A stretch of 64,000 nucleotides of DNA. It comes from Myroides pelagicus (GTDB taxonomy: Bacteria > Bacteroidota > Bacteroidia > Flavobacteriales > Flavobacteriaceae). Of the stretch, positions 10,176 through 20,791 are shown piece after piece (the first letter of the stretch is position 1; each line of letters begins with the position of its first letter). The notes under the pieces were generated by a model. It saw only the letters and a program-made list of their open reading frames with translations, was not told the DNA's origin and did no database searches. The stretch is taken from positions 315 to 64,314 of the forward strand of contig NZ_WMJY01000003.1 of the NCBI RefSeq assembly GCF_009711055.1, written 5' to 3'. The translations under genes were made by a program, and so were the position numbers.

Positions 10176-10177
10176 AA

Positions 10178-10294
10178 TTATCCTTGTCTTTGTTTAAATC
10201 TAGGATTCTTTTTATTAATAACGTAAAGTCTACCTTTTCTACGTACTATAATGCACTCGGCACTTCTTTTTTTAACTGATGCTCTTACTTTCAT
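10178..10294 (-). CDS. rpmJ: 50S ribosomal protein L36 (zinc-independent form)
   Basis: A 38-residue gene, easily missed by length cut-offs, read from the ATG at 10294 to the TAA at 10178-10180. The protein begins [17 protein letters not shown] and ends NPRFKQRQG, clear L36. Canonical L36 binds zinc through three Cys and one His; here only Cys14 is left, and the other positions are Ser11, Asn27 and Phe33. This is therefore the C-minus, non-zinc type. It lies between infA and rpsM, its usual place. Confidence 0.95.
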
Positions 10295-10307
10295 TTTAAT
10301 AGCCTCT

Positions 10308-10523
10308 TTAATATCTATAAGTAATTCTTGCTTTAGTCAAATCGTAAGGACTCATTTCAAGTTTTACTCTATCACCTGGTAACAACTTAATGTAATGCAT
10401 ACGCATTTTACCAGATATATGAGCGATCACGATATGTCCATTTTCTAATTCTACGCGGAACATTGCATTAGAAAGTGCTTCTATAATTGCTCCGTCTTGT
10501 TCTATTGCTGCTTGTTTTGCCAT
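10308..10523 (-). CDS. infA: Translation initiation factor IF-1
   Basis: A 71-residue OB-fold protein ([20 protein letters not shown], then [20 protein letters not shown]) that occupies the A site during initiation and modulates IF-2 and IF-3. It lies between secY (5-nt gap) and rpmJ (13-nt gap), the common arrangement outside the gamma-proteobacteria. Full length. Confidence 0.97.
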   Translation of the reverse strand: MAKQAAIEQDGAIIEALSNAMFRVELENGHIVIAHISGKMRMHYIKLLPGDRVKLEMSPYDLTKARITYRY

Positions 10524-10528
10524 AAAAA

Positions 10529-11875
10529 TTAAGCTGTTGCTCTCCTATTTTTACCACTCGTCATCATACCATCATATTGCTTGTTAAGCAAATACGAATT
10601 AATCTGTTGTATAGTGTCAATAACAACACTAACCATAATTAATAACGAAGTTCCTCCATAAAACATTGCCCAATGATCTTGAACTCCTATAACACTTTTC
10701 ATGATTGCAGGAAATACAGCTATAAGCGCAAGAAATAATGAACCTGGGAAAGTGATCAAAGACATAATTCTGTCTAAGAAATCAGCTGTCTCACTACCAG
10801 GGCGTACACCCGGTATAAATCCACCACTTCTCTTTAAATCATCAGCCATTTTATTAGTAGGCACTGTAATTGCGGTGTAAAAGTACGTAAAAATTATGAT
10901 TAATAAAGCAAAAAGCAAATTATACTCCCATCCAAATACATTATGAAAGGTTGCACTAATTGATTTTGCAGTATCTGAAGTTGATAATCCCGCTACTGCC
11001 GCTGGCACGAACATAATCGCTTGAGCGAAAATAATAGGCATTACTCCTGAAGCGTTAAGCTTTAAAGGAATCCATTGACGGTTTCCACCTAACATTGATT
11101 GATCATAAGTCCCTGAAGCACTTCTTCTTGCATATTGAACAGGAATTCTTCTAACGGCAAGCGTCAATAAAATACAAGCTATAATGATTAACAACCATAC
11201 AATTACTTCTATTACCACTAACATTAGTCCTCCATTGTTATCTGTTGTTCTTGATTGAAACTCTTGCACAAAAGCCATTGGCAATCTAGCAATAATACCA
11301 ACCATAATTAACAATGAAATTCCATTTCCAATACCTTTATCAGTAATCTTTTCACCTAACCACATTGCAAAAACAGTTCCGGTAACTAGTATAATTACTG
11401 AAGAAAACAAGAATGAGAAAGAGTTGAAACCTAGCAAAAATGCATCCGATGGTAATTGTAGGTACAAATTATAAATATAACTAGGCCCCTGAAGTAAGGT
11501 AATACCAATAGTCAACCATCTTGTTATCTGGTTCATCTTCTTTCTACCGCTTTCTCCATCATTTTGTAGTTTCTGTAAATACGGAACAGCTATTCCCATT
11601 AATTGAACTACGATAGAAGCAGAAATATAAGGCATTATACCTAAAGCGAAAACAGAAGCTTGCGAAAATGCTCCTCCTGTAAACACATTAATTAACCAAC
11701 CAACACCTTGATTAGTTTGCTCTGTTAAAGCTTGCAATTTTGTAGCGTCAATACCTGGAAGGGTTACTTGTGTACCGAAACGATACACAAGTAATAATCC
11801 CAATGTTATTAAGATCTTATTTTTTAGTTCTTCAATCTTCCAAATACTGGCTAATGTTTCAAAAAACTTCTTCAT
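10529..11875 (-). CDS. secY: Preprotein translocase subunit SecY
   Basis: A 448-residue inner-membrane protein forming the protein-conducting channel with SecE and SecG. Ten hydrophobic segments are spread along the chain. Signature stretches include the plug/TM2 region ([25 protein letters not shown], of which PYISASI is most typical) and the cytoplasmic loop [13 protein letters not shown] before TM9. It lies after rplO in the spc block, so secretion capacity is co-expressed with ribosomes. No adk or map gene follows it; adk is found at 45.9 kb. Confidence 0.97.
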   Translation of the reverse strand: MKKFFETLASIWKIEELKNKILITLGLLLVYRFGTQVTLPGIDATKLQALTEQTNQGVGWLINVFTGGAFSQASVFALGIMPYISASIVVQLMGIAVPYLQKLQNDGESGRKKMNQITRWLTIGITLLQGPSYIYNLYLQLPSDAFLLGFNSFSFLFSSVIILVTGTVFAMWLGEKITDKGIGNGISLLIMVGIIARLPMAFVQEFQSRTTDNNGGLMLVVIEVIVWLLIIIACILLTLAVRRIPVQYARRSASGTYDQSMLGGNRQWIPLKLNASGVMPIIFAQAIMFVPAAVAGLSTSDTAKSISATFHNVFGWEYNLLFALLIIIFTYFYTAITVPTNKMADDLKRSGGFIPGVRPGSETADFLDRIMSLITFPGSLFLALIAVFPAIMKSVIGVQDHWAMFYGGTSLLIMVSVVIDTIQQINSYLLNKQYDGMMTSGKNRRATA

Positions 11876-11891
11876 CTTGTTTACTAAGATT

Positions 11892-12344
11892 TTATAACGT
11901 TACAATTTCTCCTCCTACTGCTTCAATAGCCTGTTTAGCTGAAGCAGAAAATTTATGAGCAGAAACTTTTAATTTAGCTTTTAATTCGCCACGTCCTAAA
12001 ACCTTAACTAAACCATTTTTAGAAGCTAGACCTAAATCTACTAAAAGAGCGAAATCTACAGTATCTGTAACTACGCCGTTGTCAACTAAACCTTGTAAAG
12101 TCTCTAAATTAACAACATCATATTCTACTCTATTAATATTTTTAAAACCAAATTTTGGTACACGTCTTTGAAGTGGCATTTGCCCTCCTTCAAATCCAAT
12201 TTTTCTCGAATATCCAGAACGTGATTTTGCTCCTTTATGTCCTTTTGTAGAAGTTCCTCCTTTTCCAGAACCTTCACCACGACCAACTCTTTTATTTTGG
12301 TTGTGTACTGAACCGTTTGCTGGTTGTAAATTACTTAAATTCAT
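11892..12344 (-). CDS. rplO: 50S ribosomal protein L15
   Basis: A late-assembling large-subunit protein of 150 residues. The N-terminal glycine/basic extension ([27 protein letters not shown]) threads into 23S rRNA, and the C-terminal L15e/L18e-type domain follows from about residue 75. It is placed between rpmD and secY as in other spc operons. Confidence 0.96.
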   Translation of the reverse strand: MNLSNLQPANGSVHNQNKRVGRGEGSGKGGTSTKGHKGAKSRSGYSRKIGFEGGQMPLQRRVPKFGFKNINRVEYDVVNLETLQGLVDNGVVTDTVDFALLVDLGLASKNGLVKVLGRGELKAKLKVSAHKFSASAKQAIEAVGGEIVTL

Positions 12345-12355
12345 ACTTTACAAAA

Positions 12356-12538
12356 TTATTTAATTTCTTCTACAGAAACTAAGTGTTGAACTTTTTTTAC
12401 CATTCCTAAAACTGCACTAGAAGCATCATGTTCTACAATTTGTCCAATTTTACGAAGTCCTAAAGCCTCTAACGTTCTCTTTTGATTAAGAGGACAGTTG
12501 ATTTGGCTTCTTACTTGTTTTACTTTTATCTTTGACAT
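12356..12538 (-). CDS. rpmD: 50S ribosomal protein L30
   Basis: A 60-residue L30, a small alpha/beta protein on the large subunit. MSKIKVKQVRSQINCP and the TLEALGLRKIGQIVEH helix-loop are diagnostic. It is 12 nt after rpsE and 11 nt before rplO. Many bacteria lack L30; its presence here is normal for Bacteroidota. Confidence 0.95.
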   Translation of the reverse strand: MSKIKVKQVRSQINCPLNQKRTLEALGLRKIGQIVEHDASSAVLGMVKKVQHLVSVEEIK

Positions 12539-12550
12539 AACTCTTTCAAA

Positions 12551-13075
12551 TTAACCTTTAAATACTTTTTCTAAAGAAATTCCTCTCTGTTTTGCAACTG
12601 TAGAAGCACTTCTTAAGCGTAATAAAGCATCGAAAGTAGCTTTAACCACGTTATGCGGGTTTGATGAACCTTGAGATTTTGATAATAAATCTTTTATCCC
12701 TACAGATTCTACAACTGCTCTCACAGAACCTCCAGCAATTACTCCAGTACCCAAAGATGCAGGCATCAATAATACTCTCGCTCCACTGAATTTACCTTTT
12801 TGCTCGTGAGGAATAGTATGACCATTCAAAGGAATTCTAACTAAGTTCTTTTTAGCATCTTCTACCGCCTTAGCGATTGCCTCAGAAACATCTTTCGATT
12901 TACCTAAACCATGACCCACTACACCGTTCTCGTCTCCTACAACAACTACAGCTGAGAATCCAAATGCACGCCCACCTTTTGTTACTTTAGTTACACGATT
13001 AACACTAACCAAACGATCTTTTAAATCAAGACCACTTGGTTTTACAAATTCTACGTTTTTATAATTTTGATACAT
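12551..13075 (-). CDS. rpsE: 30S ribosomal protein S5
   Basis: A 174-residue 30S protein at the mRNA entry channel that influences accuracy of decoding. It has the N-terminal double-stranded-RNA-binding fold ([19 protein letters not shown]) and the S5 C-terminal fold with [15 protein letters not shown]. The family-typical SRGS motif region (GSSNPHNVV) is also present. It sits 6 nt after rplR. Confidence 0.97.
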   Translation of the reverse strand: MYQNYKNVEFVKPSGLDLKDRLVSVNRVTKVTKGGRAFGFSAVVVVGDENGVVGHGLGKSKDVSEAIAKAVEDAKKNLVRIPLNGHTIPHEQKGKFSGARVLLMPASLGTGVIAGGSVRAVVESVGIKDLLSKSQGSSNPHNVVKATFDALLRLRSASTVAKQRGISLEKVFKG

Positions 13076-13081
13076 AACTAA

Positions 13082-13432
13082 TTAGAATTTTAATCCAGCT
13101 TCTCTAGCACCTTCAGCTAATGATTTAACACGTCCGTGGTATAAATAACCATTTCTGTCGAAAGATACATTTTCTATACCGGCTTTTAAAGCTTTTTCTG
13201 CAATTAGTTTCCCAACTGATGCAGCAGTTTCACTATTGGCTCCTCTTGTTATACCAGCTTCTCTTGAAGATGCTGAAGTTAGAGTTACTCCATTCACGTC
13301 ATCTATGATTTGAGCATAGATTTCTTTATTACTTCTGAATACAGAAAGTCTTGGTTTTACTGAAGTTCCAGTAACCACCTTTCTAATTCTGAATTTTATA
13401 CGTTGTCTTCTTTCAGATTTTGTTAATGACAT
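13082..13432 (-). CDS. rplR: 50S ribosomal protein L18
   Basis: A 116-residue protein that binds 5S rRNA together with L5 and helps dock it in the central protuberance. The segments [18 protein letters not shown] and [24 protein letters not shown] are characteristic. It is located between rplF and rpsE. Confidence 0.97.
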   Translation of the reverse strand: MSLTKSERRQRIKFRIRKVVTGTSVKPRLSVFRSNKEIYAQIIDDVNGVTLTSASSREAGITRGANSETAASVGKLIAEKALKAGIENVSFDRNGYLYHGRVKSLAEGAREAGLKF

Positions 13433-13443
13433 AGTCTTAATTT

Positions 13444-13986
13444 TTAAGCTGATTTACCTGCTTTTCTTCTTAACTCTTCACCCACAAACTTGATACCTTT
13501 TCCTTTGTAAGGTTCTGGTTTACGGAATGAACGGATTTTAGCTGCTACTTGACCTACTAATTGTTTATCAAATGAAGTCAATTTCACTAATGGGTTTTTC
13601 CCCTTCTCAGAAATAGTTTCTACACCTACTTCTGGAGCAATATCTAATAAAATATTATGAGAATAACCTAAAGCTAAATCTAACTTTTGACCTTGGTTAG
13701 AAGCACGATATCCTACCCCTACCAATTCTAAAGTGATTGTAAACCCTTCAGATACACCTGTAATCATGTTGTTAATTAAACTACGGTATAGACCGTGCTT
13801 AGATCTGTCATCTTTTGAATCAGATGAACGCTCTATTACAACATTATTTTCTTCAACTTTAACACTAACTGCATCAAATTTCTGAGTAAGCTCTCCTAAT
13901 TTACCTTTAACAACTATCTCTCCTTCTTTAACGTCAACCGTTACTCCAGCAGGGATTGCTATTGGACTTTTTCCTATTCTTGACAT
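13444..13986 (-). CDS. rplF: 50S ribosomal protein L6
   Basis: A 180-residue large-subunit protein near the factor-binding site, built of two related alpha/beta domains (about 1-80 and 83-170). [15 protein letters not shown] and the C-terminal signature [22 protein letters not shown] are intact. It lies between rpsH and rplR. Confidence 0.97.
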   Translation of the reverse strand: MSRIGKSPIAIPAGVTVDVKEGEIVVKGKLGELTQKFDAVSVKVEENNVVIERSSDSKDDRSKHGLYRSLINNMITGVSEGFTITLELVGVGYRASNQGQKLDLALGYSHNILLDIAPEVGVETISEKGKNPLVKLTSFDKQLVGQVAAKIRSFRKPEPYKGKGIKFVGEELRRKAGKSA

Positions 13987-14003
13987 CTCTTAGTCTTTTT
14001 AAA

Positions 14004-14402
14004 TTAGTATACGTAACAAACTACTTCTCCACCAACATTTTGTTGTTTCGCTTGTTTTCCAGTCATCAATCCTTTTGATGTTGAAATAATAGCGATTCCT
14101 AAACCATTTAAGATTCTAGGAAGATCAGCTGCAGAAGCGTATTTACGCAAACCTGGTTTACTAATTCTTTGGATATCTCTAATTACAGACTCTTTAGTGT
14201 CCTTATCATATTTTAAAGCTATTTTGATTGTTCCTTGAACAGAACTATCATCAAACTTATAGCTTAAGATATATCCTTGATCGAATAAAATTTTCGTGAT
14301 TTCTTTTTTAAAGTTAGATGCTGGTATCTCAACCACTTTGTGGTTAGCACGTACAGCGTTTCTAATTCTTGTAAGAAAATCTGCTATTGGATCTGTATAC
14401 AT
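14004..14402 (-). CDS. rpsH: 30S ribosomal protein S8
   Basis: A 132-residue primary 16S rRNA-binding protein of the central domain; in E. coli it represses the spc operon. [21 protein letters not shown] and the C-terminal [13 protein letters not shown] segment show the family. A short gap (23 nt) separates it from rpsN. Confidence 0.97.
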   Translation of the reverse strand: MYTDPIADFLTRIRNAVRANHKVVEIPASNFKKEITKILFDQGYILSYKFDDSSVQGTIKIALKYDKDTKESVIRDIQRISKPGLRKYASAADLPRILNGLGIAIISTSKGLMTGKQAKQQNVGGEVVCYVY

Positions 14403-14424
14403 TGTTTTTACCTTTAAATCTTAA

Positions 14425-14694
14425 TTACCAACTTGCCTTTTTAACTCCTGGTATCAATCCATTATTTGCCATCTCACGGAAAGTAACACGAGAAATACCG
14501 AATTGACGCATATACCCTCTTGGTCTTCCCGTTAGTTTACATCTATTGTGCAAACGTACTGGTGAAGCATTTTTAGGTAATTTTTGTAACCCTTCGTAGT
14601 CACCAGCTTCTAAAAGAGCTTTTCTCTTAGCAGCATATTTATCTACTAATGCTTGTCTTTTAACCTCACGGGCTTTCATTGATTCTTTAGCCAT
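14425..14694 (-). CDS. rpsN: 30S ribosomal protein S14 (zinc-independent long form)
   Basis: An 89-residue S14 with the [23 protein letters not shown] core. It is the longer form and lacks the CXXC...CXXC zinc ribbon of the 61-residue type: only one Cys is present in this core. Together with L36 and S4 it indicates a zinc-sparing ribosome. It starts 2 nt after the rplE stop. Confidence 0.97.
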   Translation of the reverse strand: MAKESMKAREVKRQALVDKYAAKRKALLEAGDYEGLQKLPKNASPVRLHNRCKLTGRPRGYMRQFGISRVTFREMANNGLIPGVKKASW

Positions 14695-14696
14695 AC

Positions 14697-15248
14697 TTAA
14701 TTCTTTTTAAAAGGTAATCCTAATTCAGCAAGTAAAGATTTCGCTTCTTTATCTGTTGGTGCAGATGTTACGAAAGTGATATCAAAACCAGCGATTTTGT
14801 TTACTTTATCAATATTGATTTCAGGGAAAATAATTTGCTCAGTTACACCTAAGTTATAATTTCCTCTTCCATCAAATCCGTCAGATTTTATTCCTTGGAA
14901 ATCTCTAACACGTGGTAAAGCAGAAGTTACTAAACGATCTAAGAACTCATACATTTTCTCTCCACGTAAAGTTACTTTAGCTCCAATAGGCATTCCTTTT
15001 CTCAATTTGAAAGAAGCAACGTCCTTTTTAGAGATAGTAGCAACTGCTTTTTGTCCTGTAATTTTAGTTAACTCTTCTACTGCATAGTCAACTAATTTCT
15101 TATCAGATACAGCTGCTCCAACACCACGGCTAACAACGATTTTCTCAAGTTTTGGAACTTGCATAACGTTTTTGTAACCAAATTCCTCAGTAAGAGCAGA
15201 AATTATTCTGCTTTTATATTCTTCTTTAAGTCTTGGTAAATAAGCCAT
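14697..15248 (-). CDS. rplE: 50S ribosomal protein L5
   Basis: A 183-residue 5S rRNA-binding protein of the central protuberance, in contact with P-site t[33 protein letters not shown] and the C-terminal [16 protein letters not shown] block match the family. It follows rplX by 2 nt. Confidence 0.97.
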   Translation of the reverse strand: MAYLPRLKEEYKSRIISALTEEFGYKNVMQVPKLEKIVVSRGVGAAVSDKKLVDYAVEELTKITGQKAVATISKKDVASFKLRKGMPIGAKVTLRGEKMYEFLDRLVTSALPRVRDFQGIKSDGFDGRGNYNLGVTEQIIFPEINIDKVNKIAGFDITFVTSAPTDKEAKSLLAELGLPFKKN

Positions 15249-15250
15249 AA

Positions 15251-15565
15251 CTATAATACTTGATTTGATTTTTTAGAAACTCTCACTTTTTTTCCATTTT
15301 CCTCTTTGATAGCTACTCTAGTAGCTTCATTAGACTTAGGATCAATAATCGCTAAGTTAGAAATATGAATTGGAGCCTCTTTTTTAACAATTCCACCTTG
15401 AGGGTTAGTAGCACTAGGCTTAACATGTTTTGAAATGATGTTTAACCCTTCAACAATAGCTTTGTTTTTTTCACGTAATACTCGTACAATTTTACCTTCT
15501 TGACCTTTATGATCACCAGCAATTACTCGTACTGTATCTCCTGTTTTTATCTTTAGCTTAATCAT
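15251..15565 (-). CDS. rplX: 50S ribosomal protein L24
   Basis: A 104-residue assembly initiator protein with a KOW motif near the N-terminus ([20 protein letters not shown]) that binds the 5' domain of 23S rRNA. It lies between rplN and rplE, with a 12-nt gap to rplN. Confidence 0.96.
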   Translation of the reverse strand: MIKLKIKTGDTVRVIAGDHKGQEGKIVRVLREKNKAIVEGLNIISKHVKPSATNPQGGIVKKEAPIHISNLAIIDPKSNEATRVAIKEENGKKVRVSKKSNQVL

Positions 15566-15577
15566 CTTTTGAAAGAA

Positions 15578-15946
15578 TTATAACACCTCTGGTGCTAATG
15601 ATACAATTTTCATGAATTGTTTTTCACGAAGCTCTCTCGCTACTGGACCAAAAACACGAGTTCCTCTCATCTCACCTGCAGCATTTAACAATACACATGC
15701 GTTATCGTCAAATCTGATGTAAGACCCATCGGCTCTTCTCACTTCTTTTTTGGTACGTACAACAACTGCAGTTGATACAGCTCCTTTCTTAACGTTTCCG
15801 TTTGGAGTTGCTTCTTTTACTGAAACTACAATTTTATCTCCTACAGAGGCATAACGACGTTTCGTTCCTCCTAACACGCGGATAGTCAAAACTTCTTTTG
15901 CTCCCGTGTTATCTGCTACTTTAAGTCTAGATTCCTGTTGTACCAT
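15578..15946 (-). CDS. rplN: 50S ribosomal protein L14
   Basis: A 122-residue beta-barrel protein that binds 23S rRNA and helps form inter-subunit bridges. [17 protein letters not shown] at the start and the segment [15 protein letters not shown] are diagnostic. It begins 2 nt after the rpsQ stop, opening the distal spc block. Confidence 0.97.
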   Translation of the reverse strand: MVQQESRLKVADNTGAKEVLTIRVLGGTKRRYASVGDKIVVSVKEATPNGNVKKGAVSTAVVVRTKKEVRRADGSYIRFDDNACVLLNAAGEMRGTRVFGPVARELREKQFMKIVSLAPEVL

Positions 15947-15948
15947 AA

Positions 15949-16206
15949 TTATTTCGCTCTTTCAATGATTTCAACTAATCTCCAACATTTCGATTTAGAT
16001 AATGGACGTGTCTCCATAATTCTAACTGTATCTCCAATGTTGCAGTTATTTGTTTCGTCGTGCGCAACATATTTCTTAGTTTTCAACACGAACTTTCCGT
16101 ATAAAGGGTGCTTTACTCTCTTTACTTCAGACACAACAATAGATTTCTCCATTTTGTTGCTAGTAACAACACCTATTCTTTCTTTTCTTTCTTTTCTATT
16201 TTCCAT
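15949..16206 (-). CDS. rpsQ: 30S ribosomal protein S17
   Basis: An 85-residue OB-fold protein that binds 16S rRNA helices 7 and 11. [18 protein letters not shown] and the C-terminal [17 protein letters not shown] segment identify it. It follows rpmC by 17 nt. Confidence 0.96.
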   Translation of the reverse strand: MENRKERKERIGVVTSNKMEKSIVVSEVKRVKHPLYGKFVLKTKKYVAHDETNNCNIGDTVRIMETRPLSKSKCWRLVEIIERAK

Positions 16207-16223
16207 CTTTCGGCAGAATACAA

Positions 16224-16415
16224 TTATTGTAACTCTCTTTTACTTAACTCTGTCTTCACTCTAGCGATGCTTCTTCTAACCGATTTGATTTGAAGAGGAT
16301 TCTCTATTGGAGAAATCGCGTGAGCAGATTTTAAGTTATTATATGCGCTAACCAATTCTGTTAATTGGTCTTGTAATTCAGCTACAGATAGATTTACTAT
16401 TTCTGATTGTTTCAT
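16224..16415 (-). CDS. rpmC: 50S ribosomal protein L29
   Basis: A 63-residue, two-helix protein next to the exit tunnel, part of the binding site for trigger factor and SRP with L23. The C-terminal half [19 protein letters not shown] is the family signature. It lies 13 nt after rplP. Confidence 0.95.
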   Translation of the reverse strand: MKQSEIVNLSVAELQDQLTELVSAYNNLKSAHAISPIENPLQIKSVRRSIARVKTELSKRELQ

Positions 16416-16428
16416 GATAAATTTTAGA

Positions 16429-16848
16429 TTATGCTTCGAAATCTCTAGCGATTACAAATTTAGTTCTAACTGGAAGTTTTTGTGCTGCTAAGCGTAATGC
16501 TTCTTTTGCAACAGAAATTGGCACTCCACCAACCTCAAACATAATTCTTCCTGGTTTTACCACAGCAACCCAGTACTCTACTGCACCTTTACCTTTACCC
16601 ATACGTACTTCAAGAGGCTTTTTAGTAATTGGCTTATCTGGGAAAATTTTAATCCACAATTGCCCTTCACGTTTCATAAAACGAGTCGCTGCAATACGAG
16701 CCGCTTCGATTTGACGAGAAGTGATAAATGCAGAGTCCATAGATTTGATACCAAACATACCATTTGAAAGTTCATGCCCTCTTTGAGAAATCCCTTTCAT
16801 TTTACCTTTCTGTACCTTACGGTATTTTGTTCTTTTAGGCTGTAACAT
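16429..16848 (-). CDS. rplP: 50S ribosomal protein L16
   Basis: A 139-residue protein that binds near the A site and elbow of t[22 protein letters not shown] at the start and the [18 protein letters not shown] block (about 84-101) are diagnostic. It lies between rpsC and rpmC, in the conserved order. Confidence 0.97.
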   Translation of the reverse strand: MLQPKRTKYRKVQKGKMKGISQRGHELSNGMFGIKSMDSAFITSRQIEAARIAATRFMKREGQLWIKIFPDKPITKKPLEVRMGKGKGAVEYWVAVVKPGRIMFEVGGVPISVAKEALRLAAQKLPVRTKFVIARDFEA

Positions 16849-16866
16849 TTTTCTTCAGTTTAAAAA

Positions 16867-17586
16867 TTACTTTCTTTTGCGTTGGTTCGTTTTACCTTTA
16901 TGAGATCCTGCTGATTTAGATTGTTTTTTATCCATACCAGCTAACGGAGAAAGATCTCTTTTACCGTAAACTTCACCTTTCATGATCCACACTTTAATTC
17001 CCATTCTACCGTAAGTAGTATGAGCTTCAGCAAGTGCATAATCAATATCAGCTCTGAAAGTTGATAAAGGAATACGTCCATCTTTGAAAGTTTCAGAACG
17101 TGCCATCTCAGCACCATTTAAACGACCAGAAATCATAACTTTAATTCCTTCAGCGTTCATTCTCATCGCACCAGCTATAGCCATACGAATTGCACGACGA
17201 TAAGAAATTCTGTTCTCAATTTGACGTGCGATACTTGCAGCCACAAGATATCCGTCTAATTCAGGACGTTTGATTTCAAAAATGTTAATCTGAACTTCTT
17301 TATTAGTAATCTTCTTTAACTCCTCTTTTAGCTTGTCTACCTCTTGTCCACCTTTCCCGATAATGATACCAGGTCTAGCTGTAGTGATAGTAACGGTTAC
17401 AAGTTTCAAAGTTCTTTCAATGATTACTTTTGAAACACTAGCTTTTGATAAACGAGCATGGATATACTTTCTGATTTTGTGATCTTCAGCGATTTTATCA
17501 CCGTAGTCATTTCCACCATACCAGTTTGAGTCCCATCCTCTAATAATACCAAGGCGATTCCCGATTGGATTAGTCTTTTGTCCCAT
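16867..17586 (-). CDS. rpsC: 30S ribosomal protein S3
   Basis: A 239-residue 30S protein at the mRNA entry tunnel with RNA-unwinding activity shared with S4 and S5. A KH type II domain with the [14 protein letters not shown] loop occupies about residues 65-110, and the S3 C-terminal domain follows. It ends in a lysine/serine-rich tail (about 215-239). It starts 8 nt after rplV. Confidence 0.97.
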   Translation of the reverse strand: MGQKTNPIGNRLGIIRGWDSNWYGGNDYGDKIAEDHKIRKYIHARLSKASVSKVIIERTLKLVTVTITTARPGIIIGKGGQEVDKLKEELKKITNKEVQINIFEIKRPELDGYLVAASIARQIENRISYRRAIRMAIAGAMRMNAEGIKVMISGRLNGAEMARSETFKDGRIPLSTFRADIDYALAEAHTTYGRMGIKVWIMKGEVYGKRDLSPLAGMDKKQSKSAGSHKGKTNQRKRK

Positions 17587-17594
17587 ACTGCTTA

Positions 17595-18005
17595 TTAATT
17601 GCTTTGTGTGTTATTATTAGCTCCCAACACGATTGTAACGTGATTTGAACGTTTTCTAATTCTATGTGCTCTTCCTTGAGGTGCAGGACGTAATCTTTTT
17701 AACATCGAACCACCATCAACTCTGATTTCTTTAACGATTAATCCAGCTTCTTCAATATTTGAATCACTGTTTTTCGCTTGCCAGTTAGCGATTGCAGATA
17801 AAAGCAATTTCTCTAAGTTACGAGAAGCTTCTTTTGAACTGAATCTTAATATATTTAGAGCTTTTTCTACTTTCTGTCCTCTAACTAAATCCGCTACTAA
17901 GCGCATTTTTCTAGGAGAAGTAGGGCAATTATTTAGCTTTGCAAAAGCAACCTGCTTGTTAGCCTCTTTAATTTGCTCAGCTCTCTCTCTTTTACGAACT
18001 CCCAT
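17595..18005 (-). CDS. rplV: 50S ribosomal protein L22
   Basis: A 136-residue protein whose beta-hairpin lines the narrow part of the polypeptide exit tunnel. [19 protein letters not shown] and the hairpin region [19 protein letters not shown] are present and intact, with no macrolide-resistance-type deletion in the hairpin visible. It lies between rpsS and rpsC. Confidence 0.97.
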   Translation of the reverse strand: MGVRKRERAEQIKEANKQVAFAKLNNCPTSPRKMRLVADLVRGQKVEKALNILRFSSKEASRNLEKLLLSAIANWQAKNSDSNIEEAGLIVKEIRVDGGSMLKRLRPAPQGRAHRIRKRSNHVTIVLGANNNTQSN

Positions 18006-18014
18006 AGCTTCTTA

Positions 18015-18293
18015 TTATTTTTTACCTTTATTCTTTGCACCAGCGTGACCTCTAAACGATCTTGTTGGTGAAAACTCTCCTAATTTATGTCCTACCATGT
18101 TCTCTGTTACATAAACAGGAACAAACTGACGACCATTATGCACTGCAATAGTTTGTCCAACGAAATCTGGAGTAATCATAGAAGCTCTTGACCAAGTCTT
18201 AACAACCCCTTTATTTCCTCCTTCAATATTTTGTTGAACTTTTTTCTCTAATTTAAAGTGAACATAAGGTCCTTTTTTTAACGAACGTGCCAT
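18015..18293 (-). CDS. rpsS: 30S ribosomal protein S19
   Basis: A 92-residue head protein that forms bridge B1a with L5. [34 protein letters not shown] and [16 protein letters not shown] are classical signatures. It sits 11 nt after rplB. Confidence 0.97.
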   Translation of the reverse strand: MARSLKKGPYVHFKLEKKVQQNIEGGNKGVVKTWSRASMITPDFVGQTIAVHNGRQFVPVYVTENMVGHKLGEFSPTRSFRGHAGAKNKGKK

Positions 18294-18304
18294 CTCTTAA
18301 TCTT

Positions 18305-19129
18305 TTATTTCTTTCTACGTTCAACAATATACTTATTACTCGCTTTAACTTTAGAACGCGTTCTGTATCCTTTAGCAGGCATCCCGTTTCTTGAACGTGG
18401 GTGTCCTCCTGATGAACGTCCTTCTCCACCTCCCATTGGGTGATCTACTGGGTTCATCGCTACAGCTCTAGTTCTTGGTCTTCTACCTAACCATCTTGAT
18501 CTACCAGCTTTTCCTGATACGATTAATTGATGATCGTGGTTAGAAACTGCACCAATCGTTGCCATACAATCTAACAAGATTAAACGGATCTCTCCAGAAG
18601 GCATTTTGATTGTAGCATATTTACCATCTCTTGCAACTAATTGCGCAAAAGTACCAGCCGAACGAGCAATTACAGCTCCTTGTCCTGGACGTAGTTCAAT
18701 ACAAGAAATAACAGTTCCTAAAGGAATATTTCTTAAAGGCATTGCATTACCAACTTCTGGCGCTGCATCTGGACCTGAAACTACAGTTTGTCCAACTTTG
18801 ATACCACTTTGTGCAATGATGTATGTTTTTGCACCATCCGCATAAGCTAATAATGAAATAAAAGCTGAACGGTTTGGATCATACTCGATAGTTTTAACTG
18901 TAGCTGGAATACCAACTTTAGCTCTTTTAAAATCTACCACACGGTATCTTTGCTTATGACCACCACCCATATAGCGCATGGTCATTTTCCCTTGACTATT
19001 TCTACCTCCAGATTTTTTTTTCGGTGCTAGTAAACTACGCTCCGGCTTATCAGTTGTTATAGCGTCAAAACTATTCACAACTCTAAAACGCTGACCTGGG
19101 GTAATAGGTTTTAATTTTCTAACTGACAT
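18305..19129 (-). CDS. rplB: 50S ribosomal protein L2
   Basis: A 274-residue primary binding protein needed for subunit association and peptidyl-transferase activity. The OB-fold RNA-binding domain comes first. The C-terminal domain holds the conserved [18 protein letters not shown] loop, with the His that points toward the catalytic centre. It lies between rplW and rpsS. Confidence 0.98.
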   Translation of the reverse strand: MSVRKLKPITPGQRFRVVNSFDAITTDKPERSLLAPKKKSGGRNSQGKMTMRYMGGGHKQRYRVVDFKRAKVGIPATVKTIEYDPNRSAFISLLAYADGAKTYIIAQSGIKVGQTVVSGPDAAPEVGNAMPLRNIPLGTVISCIELRPGQGAVIARSAGTFAQLVARDGKYATIKMPSGEIRLILLDCMATIGAVSNHDHQLIVSGKAGRSRWLGRRPRTRAVAMNPVDHPMGGGEGRSSGGHPRSRNGMPAKGYRTRSKVKASNKYIVERRKK

Positions 19130-19135
19130 TATTTA

Positions 19136-19426
19136 TTAGATATTTGAATAAAAGTCTATACTCTCTCCTTCTTTCAATTGAACTACTGCTTTCTTATAAG
19201 CATTAGTTTTAGCGTTGATCATACCACTTTTTGTGTATTTCACTGAACGCTCTGCACCATAGTTCATAGTATTTACACTAACAACTGTAACTCCATAAGC
19301 AGCTTCCACTGCTTTTTTAATCTCAATTTTGTTAGCTTTTCTATTCACTACGAAACCAAAACGACCAAAAACCTCACTGTCTTTAGTTATTTTTTCTGTA
19401 ATTATAGGCTTAATTAAAACACTCAT
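19136..19426 (-). CDS. rplW: 50S ribosomal protein L23
   Basis: A 96-residue protein at the exit tunnel mouth, the main docking site for trigger factor and SRP. IIKPIITEKITKDSE-type N-terminus and FVVNRKANKIEIKKAVE match the family. It follows rplD by 7 nt. Confidence 0.96.
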   Translation of the reverse strand: MSVLIKPIITEKITKDSEVFGRFGFVVNRKANKIEIKKAVEAAYGVTVVSVNTMNYGAERSVKYTKSGMINAKTNAYKKAVVQLKEGESIDFYSNI

Positions 19427-19433
19427 CTTCCTA

Positions 19434-20063
19434 TTATTTACTTAAATTTTCAACAATACCAGCCACTGAACCCTCTGTAAGCACTAAACTTCCTGCGTTT
19501 AAAATCGCATAAGTACTTAATTCTGAGTTAGTTACAACAGCAGCCTTCTCTAAATTGCGTGATGACAAATATACATTTTTATTTGATTCACCCAACACAA
19601 ATAGAGATTTTTTATTTTCCAACCCTAATCCTTTCAATACATTAATGAAATTCTTAGTACTTGGAGCTTCAAAGTTAAAGTTTTCAACAACGATTAAATT
19701 TGACTCTTGCACTTTAATTGAGAATGCAGATTTTCTCGCTAATCGTTTTAAACTTTTGTTTAATTTTAAAGAGTAAGTTCTTGGTCTAGGTCCGAAGATT
19801 CTTCCTCCCCCTCTGAAAACTGGAGACTTAATACTTCCTGCTCTTGCAGTACCAGTTCCCTTTTGTTTCTTAATCTTGCGAGTACTTCCAGAGATCTCAG
19901 CTCTTTCTTTAGCTTTATGAGTACCTTGTCTTTGATTTGCTAAATATTGTTTAACATCAAGATATACTGCATGATTGTTTGGCTCTATACCGAATACTGA
20001 ATCTAAAAGTTCAACTTTTCTACCAGTATCTTTTCCTGTGATATCTAAAACTTTTACTTCCAT
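19434..20063 (-). CDS. rplD: 50S ribosomal protein L4
   Basis: A 209-residue protein with a long basic loop (about 45-100, including [16 protein letters not shown] and FGPRPR) reaching into the exit tunnel. In E. coli L4 also represses the S10 operon. Its start codon overlaps the rplC stop by one base. Relevant to the unexplained hairpin upstream of rplC. Confidence 0.97.
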   Translation of the reverse strand: MEVKVLDITGKDTGRKVELLDSVFGIEPNNHAVYLDVKQYLANQRQGTHKAKERAEISGSTRKIKKQKGTGTARAGSIKSPVFRGGGRIFGPRPRTYSLKLNKSLKRLARKSAFSIKVQESNLIVVENFNFEAPSTKNFINVLKGLGLENKKSLFVLGESNKNVYLSSRNLEKAAVVTNSELSTYAILNAGSLVLTEGSVAGIVENLSK

Positions 20064-20680
20064 TACTTCTGAATGATTACATAAGAGTTTTTGTGTCCTG
20101 GAACTGCTCCCTTAACAACAAGTAGATTTTTATCAGCAACTACTTTTAAAACTCTAAGGTTTTGTACTGTTACATTTACTCCTCCTGTTCTTCCTGCCAT
20201 ACGCATTCCTTTGAATACTCTAGAAGGATAAGAAGATGCACCTACTGAACCTGGCGCTCTCAAACGGTTCTTTTGACCGTGAGTAACTTGTCCAACTCCA
20301 CCGAATCCATGACGTTTTACAACCCCTTGGAATCCTTTACCTTTAGACACACCTTGTACGTCTACAAACTCACCTTCTAAGAATAAATCCACAGCGATTG
20401 CATCACCTAACTTATACTCTCCAGCAAAATCTTTAATTTCAACAACTTTTCTTTTAGCAGATGTTCCAGCTTTTTTAAAGTGACCTAACTCAGCTTTAGT
20501 AGCATGTTTATCTGATTTGTCATCGAAACCAAGTTGTAACGCTTCATACCCGTCAACCTCAATGGTTCTGACTTGGGTAACGACATTTGGAGTAACTTCG
20601 ATTACTGTACATGGAATGTTTTTTCCATTTTCGTCGAAAATACTAGTCATGCCGATTTTTTTACCAATTAACCCAGACAT
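20063..20680 (-). CDS. rplC: 50S ribosomal protein L3
   Basis: A 205-residue early-assembly protein whose central extension approaches the peptidyl-transferase centre ([16 protein letters not shown] and [16 protein letters not shown]). It starts [16 protein letters not shown] 111-nt gap with a 13-bp hairpin separates it from rpsJ, the largest break within the S10 block. Confidence 0.97.
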   Translation of the reverse strand: MSGLIGKKIGMTSIFDENGKNIPCTVIEVTPNVVTQVRTIEVDGYEALQLGFDDKSDKHATKAELGHFKKAGTSAKRKVVEIKDFAGEYKLGDAIAVDLFLEGEFVDVQGVSKGKGFQGVVKRHGFGGVGQVTHGQKNRLRAPGSVGASSYPSRVFKGMRMAGRTGGVNVTVQNLRVLKVVADKNLLVVKGAVPGHKNSYVIIQK

Positions 20681-20723
20681 AAATATTAATTATTAATTAT
20701 AAATTGTTTTATTCATTTAAGAA

Positions 20724-20757
20724 GCTAAGTATTAAGAAACAAATCTTAATACTTAGC
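20724..20757 (-). promoter_or_regulatory. 13-bp hairpin between rpsJ and rplC
   Basis: GCTAAGTATTAAG (20724-20736) and its exact reverse complement (20745-20757) enclose an 8-nt loop. On the minus-strand RNA it is followed by TTCTTAAATG rather than a clean U-run, so it is not a standard terminator. Position within the operon suggests a processing site, an mRNA stabiliser or an autoregulatory leader for rplC-rplD and onward. Confidence 0.5.
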
Positions 20758-20791
20758 GAGAATATTTTTCAATATGAAAAGTTAGTTATTA

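Noticed and set aside
15938..16264. Plus-strand open frame of 108 codons over rpsQ and rpmC
   Set aside because: Antisense shadow of conserved ribosomal protein genes, rich in Phe/Ser/Leu from AT-rich codons.
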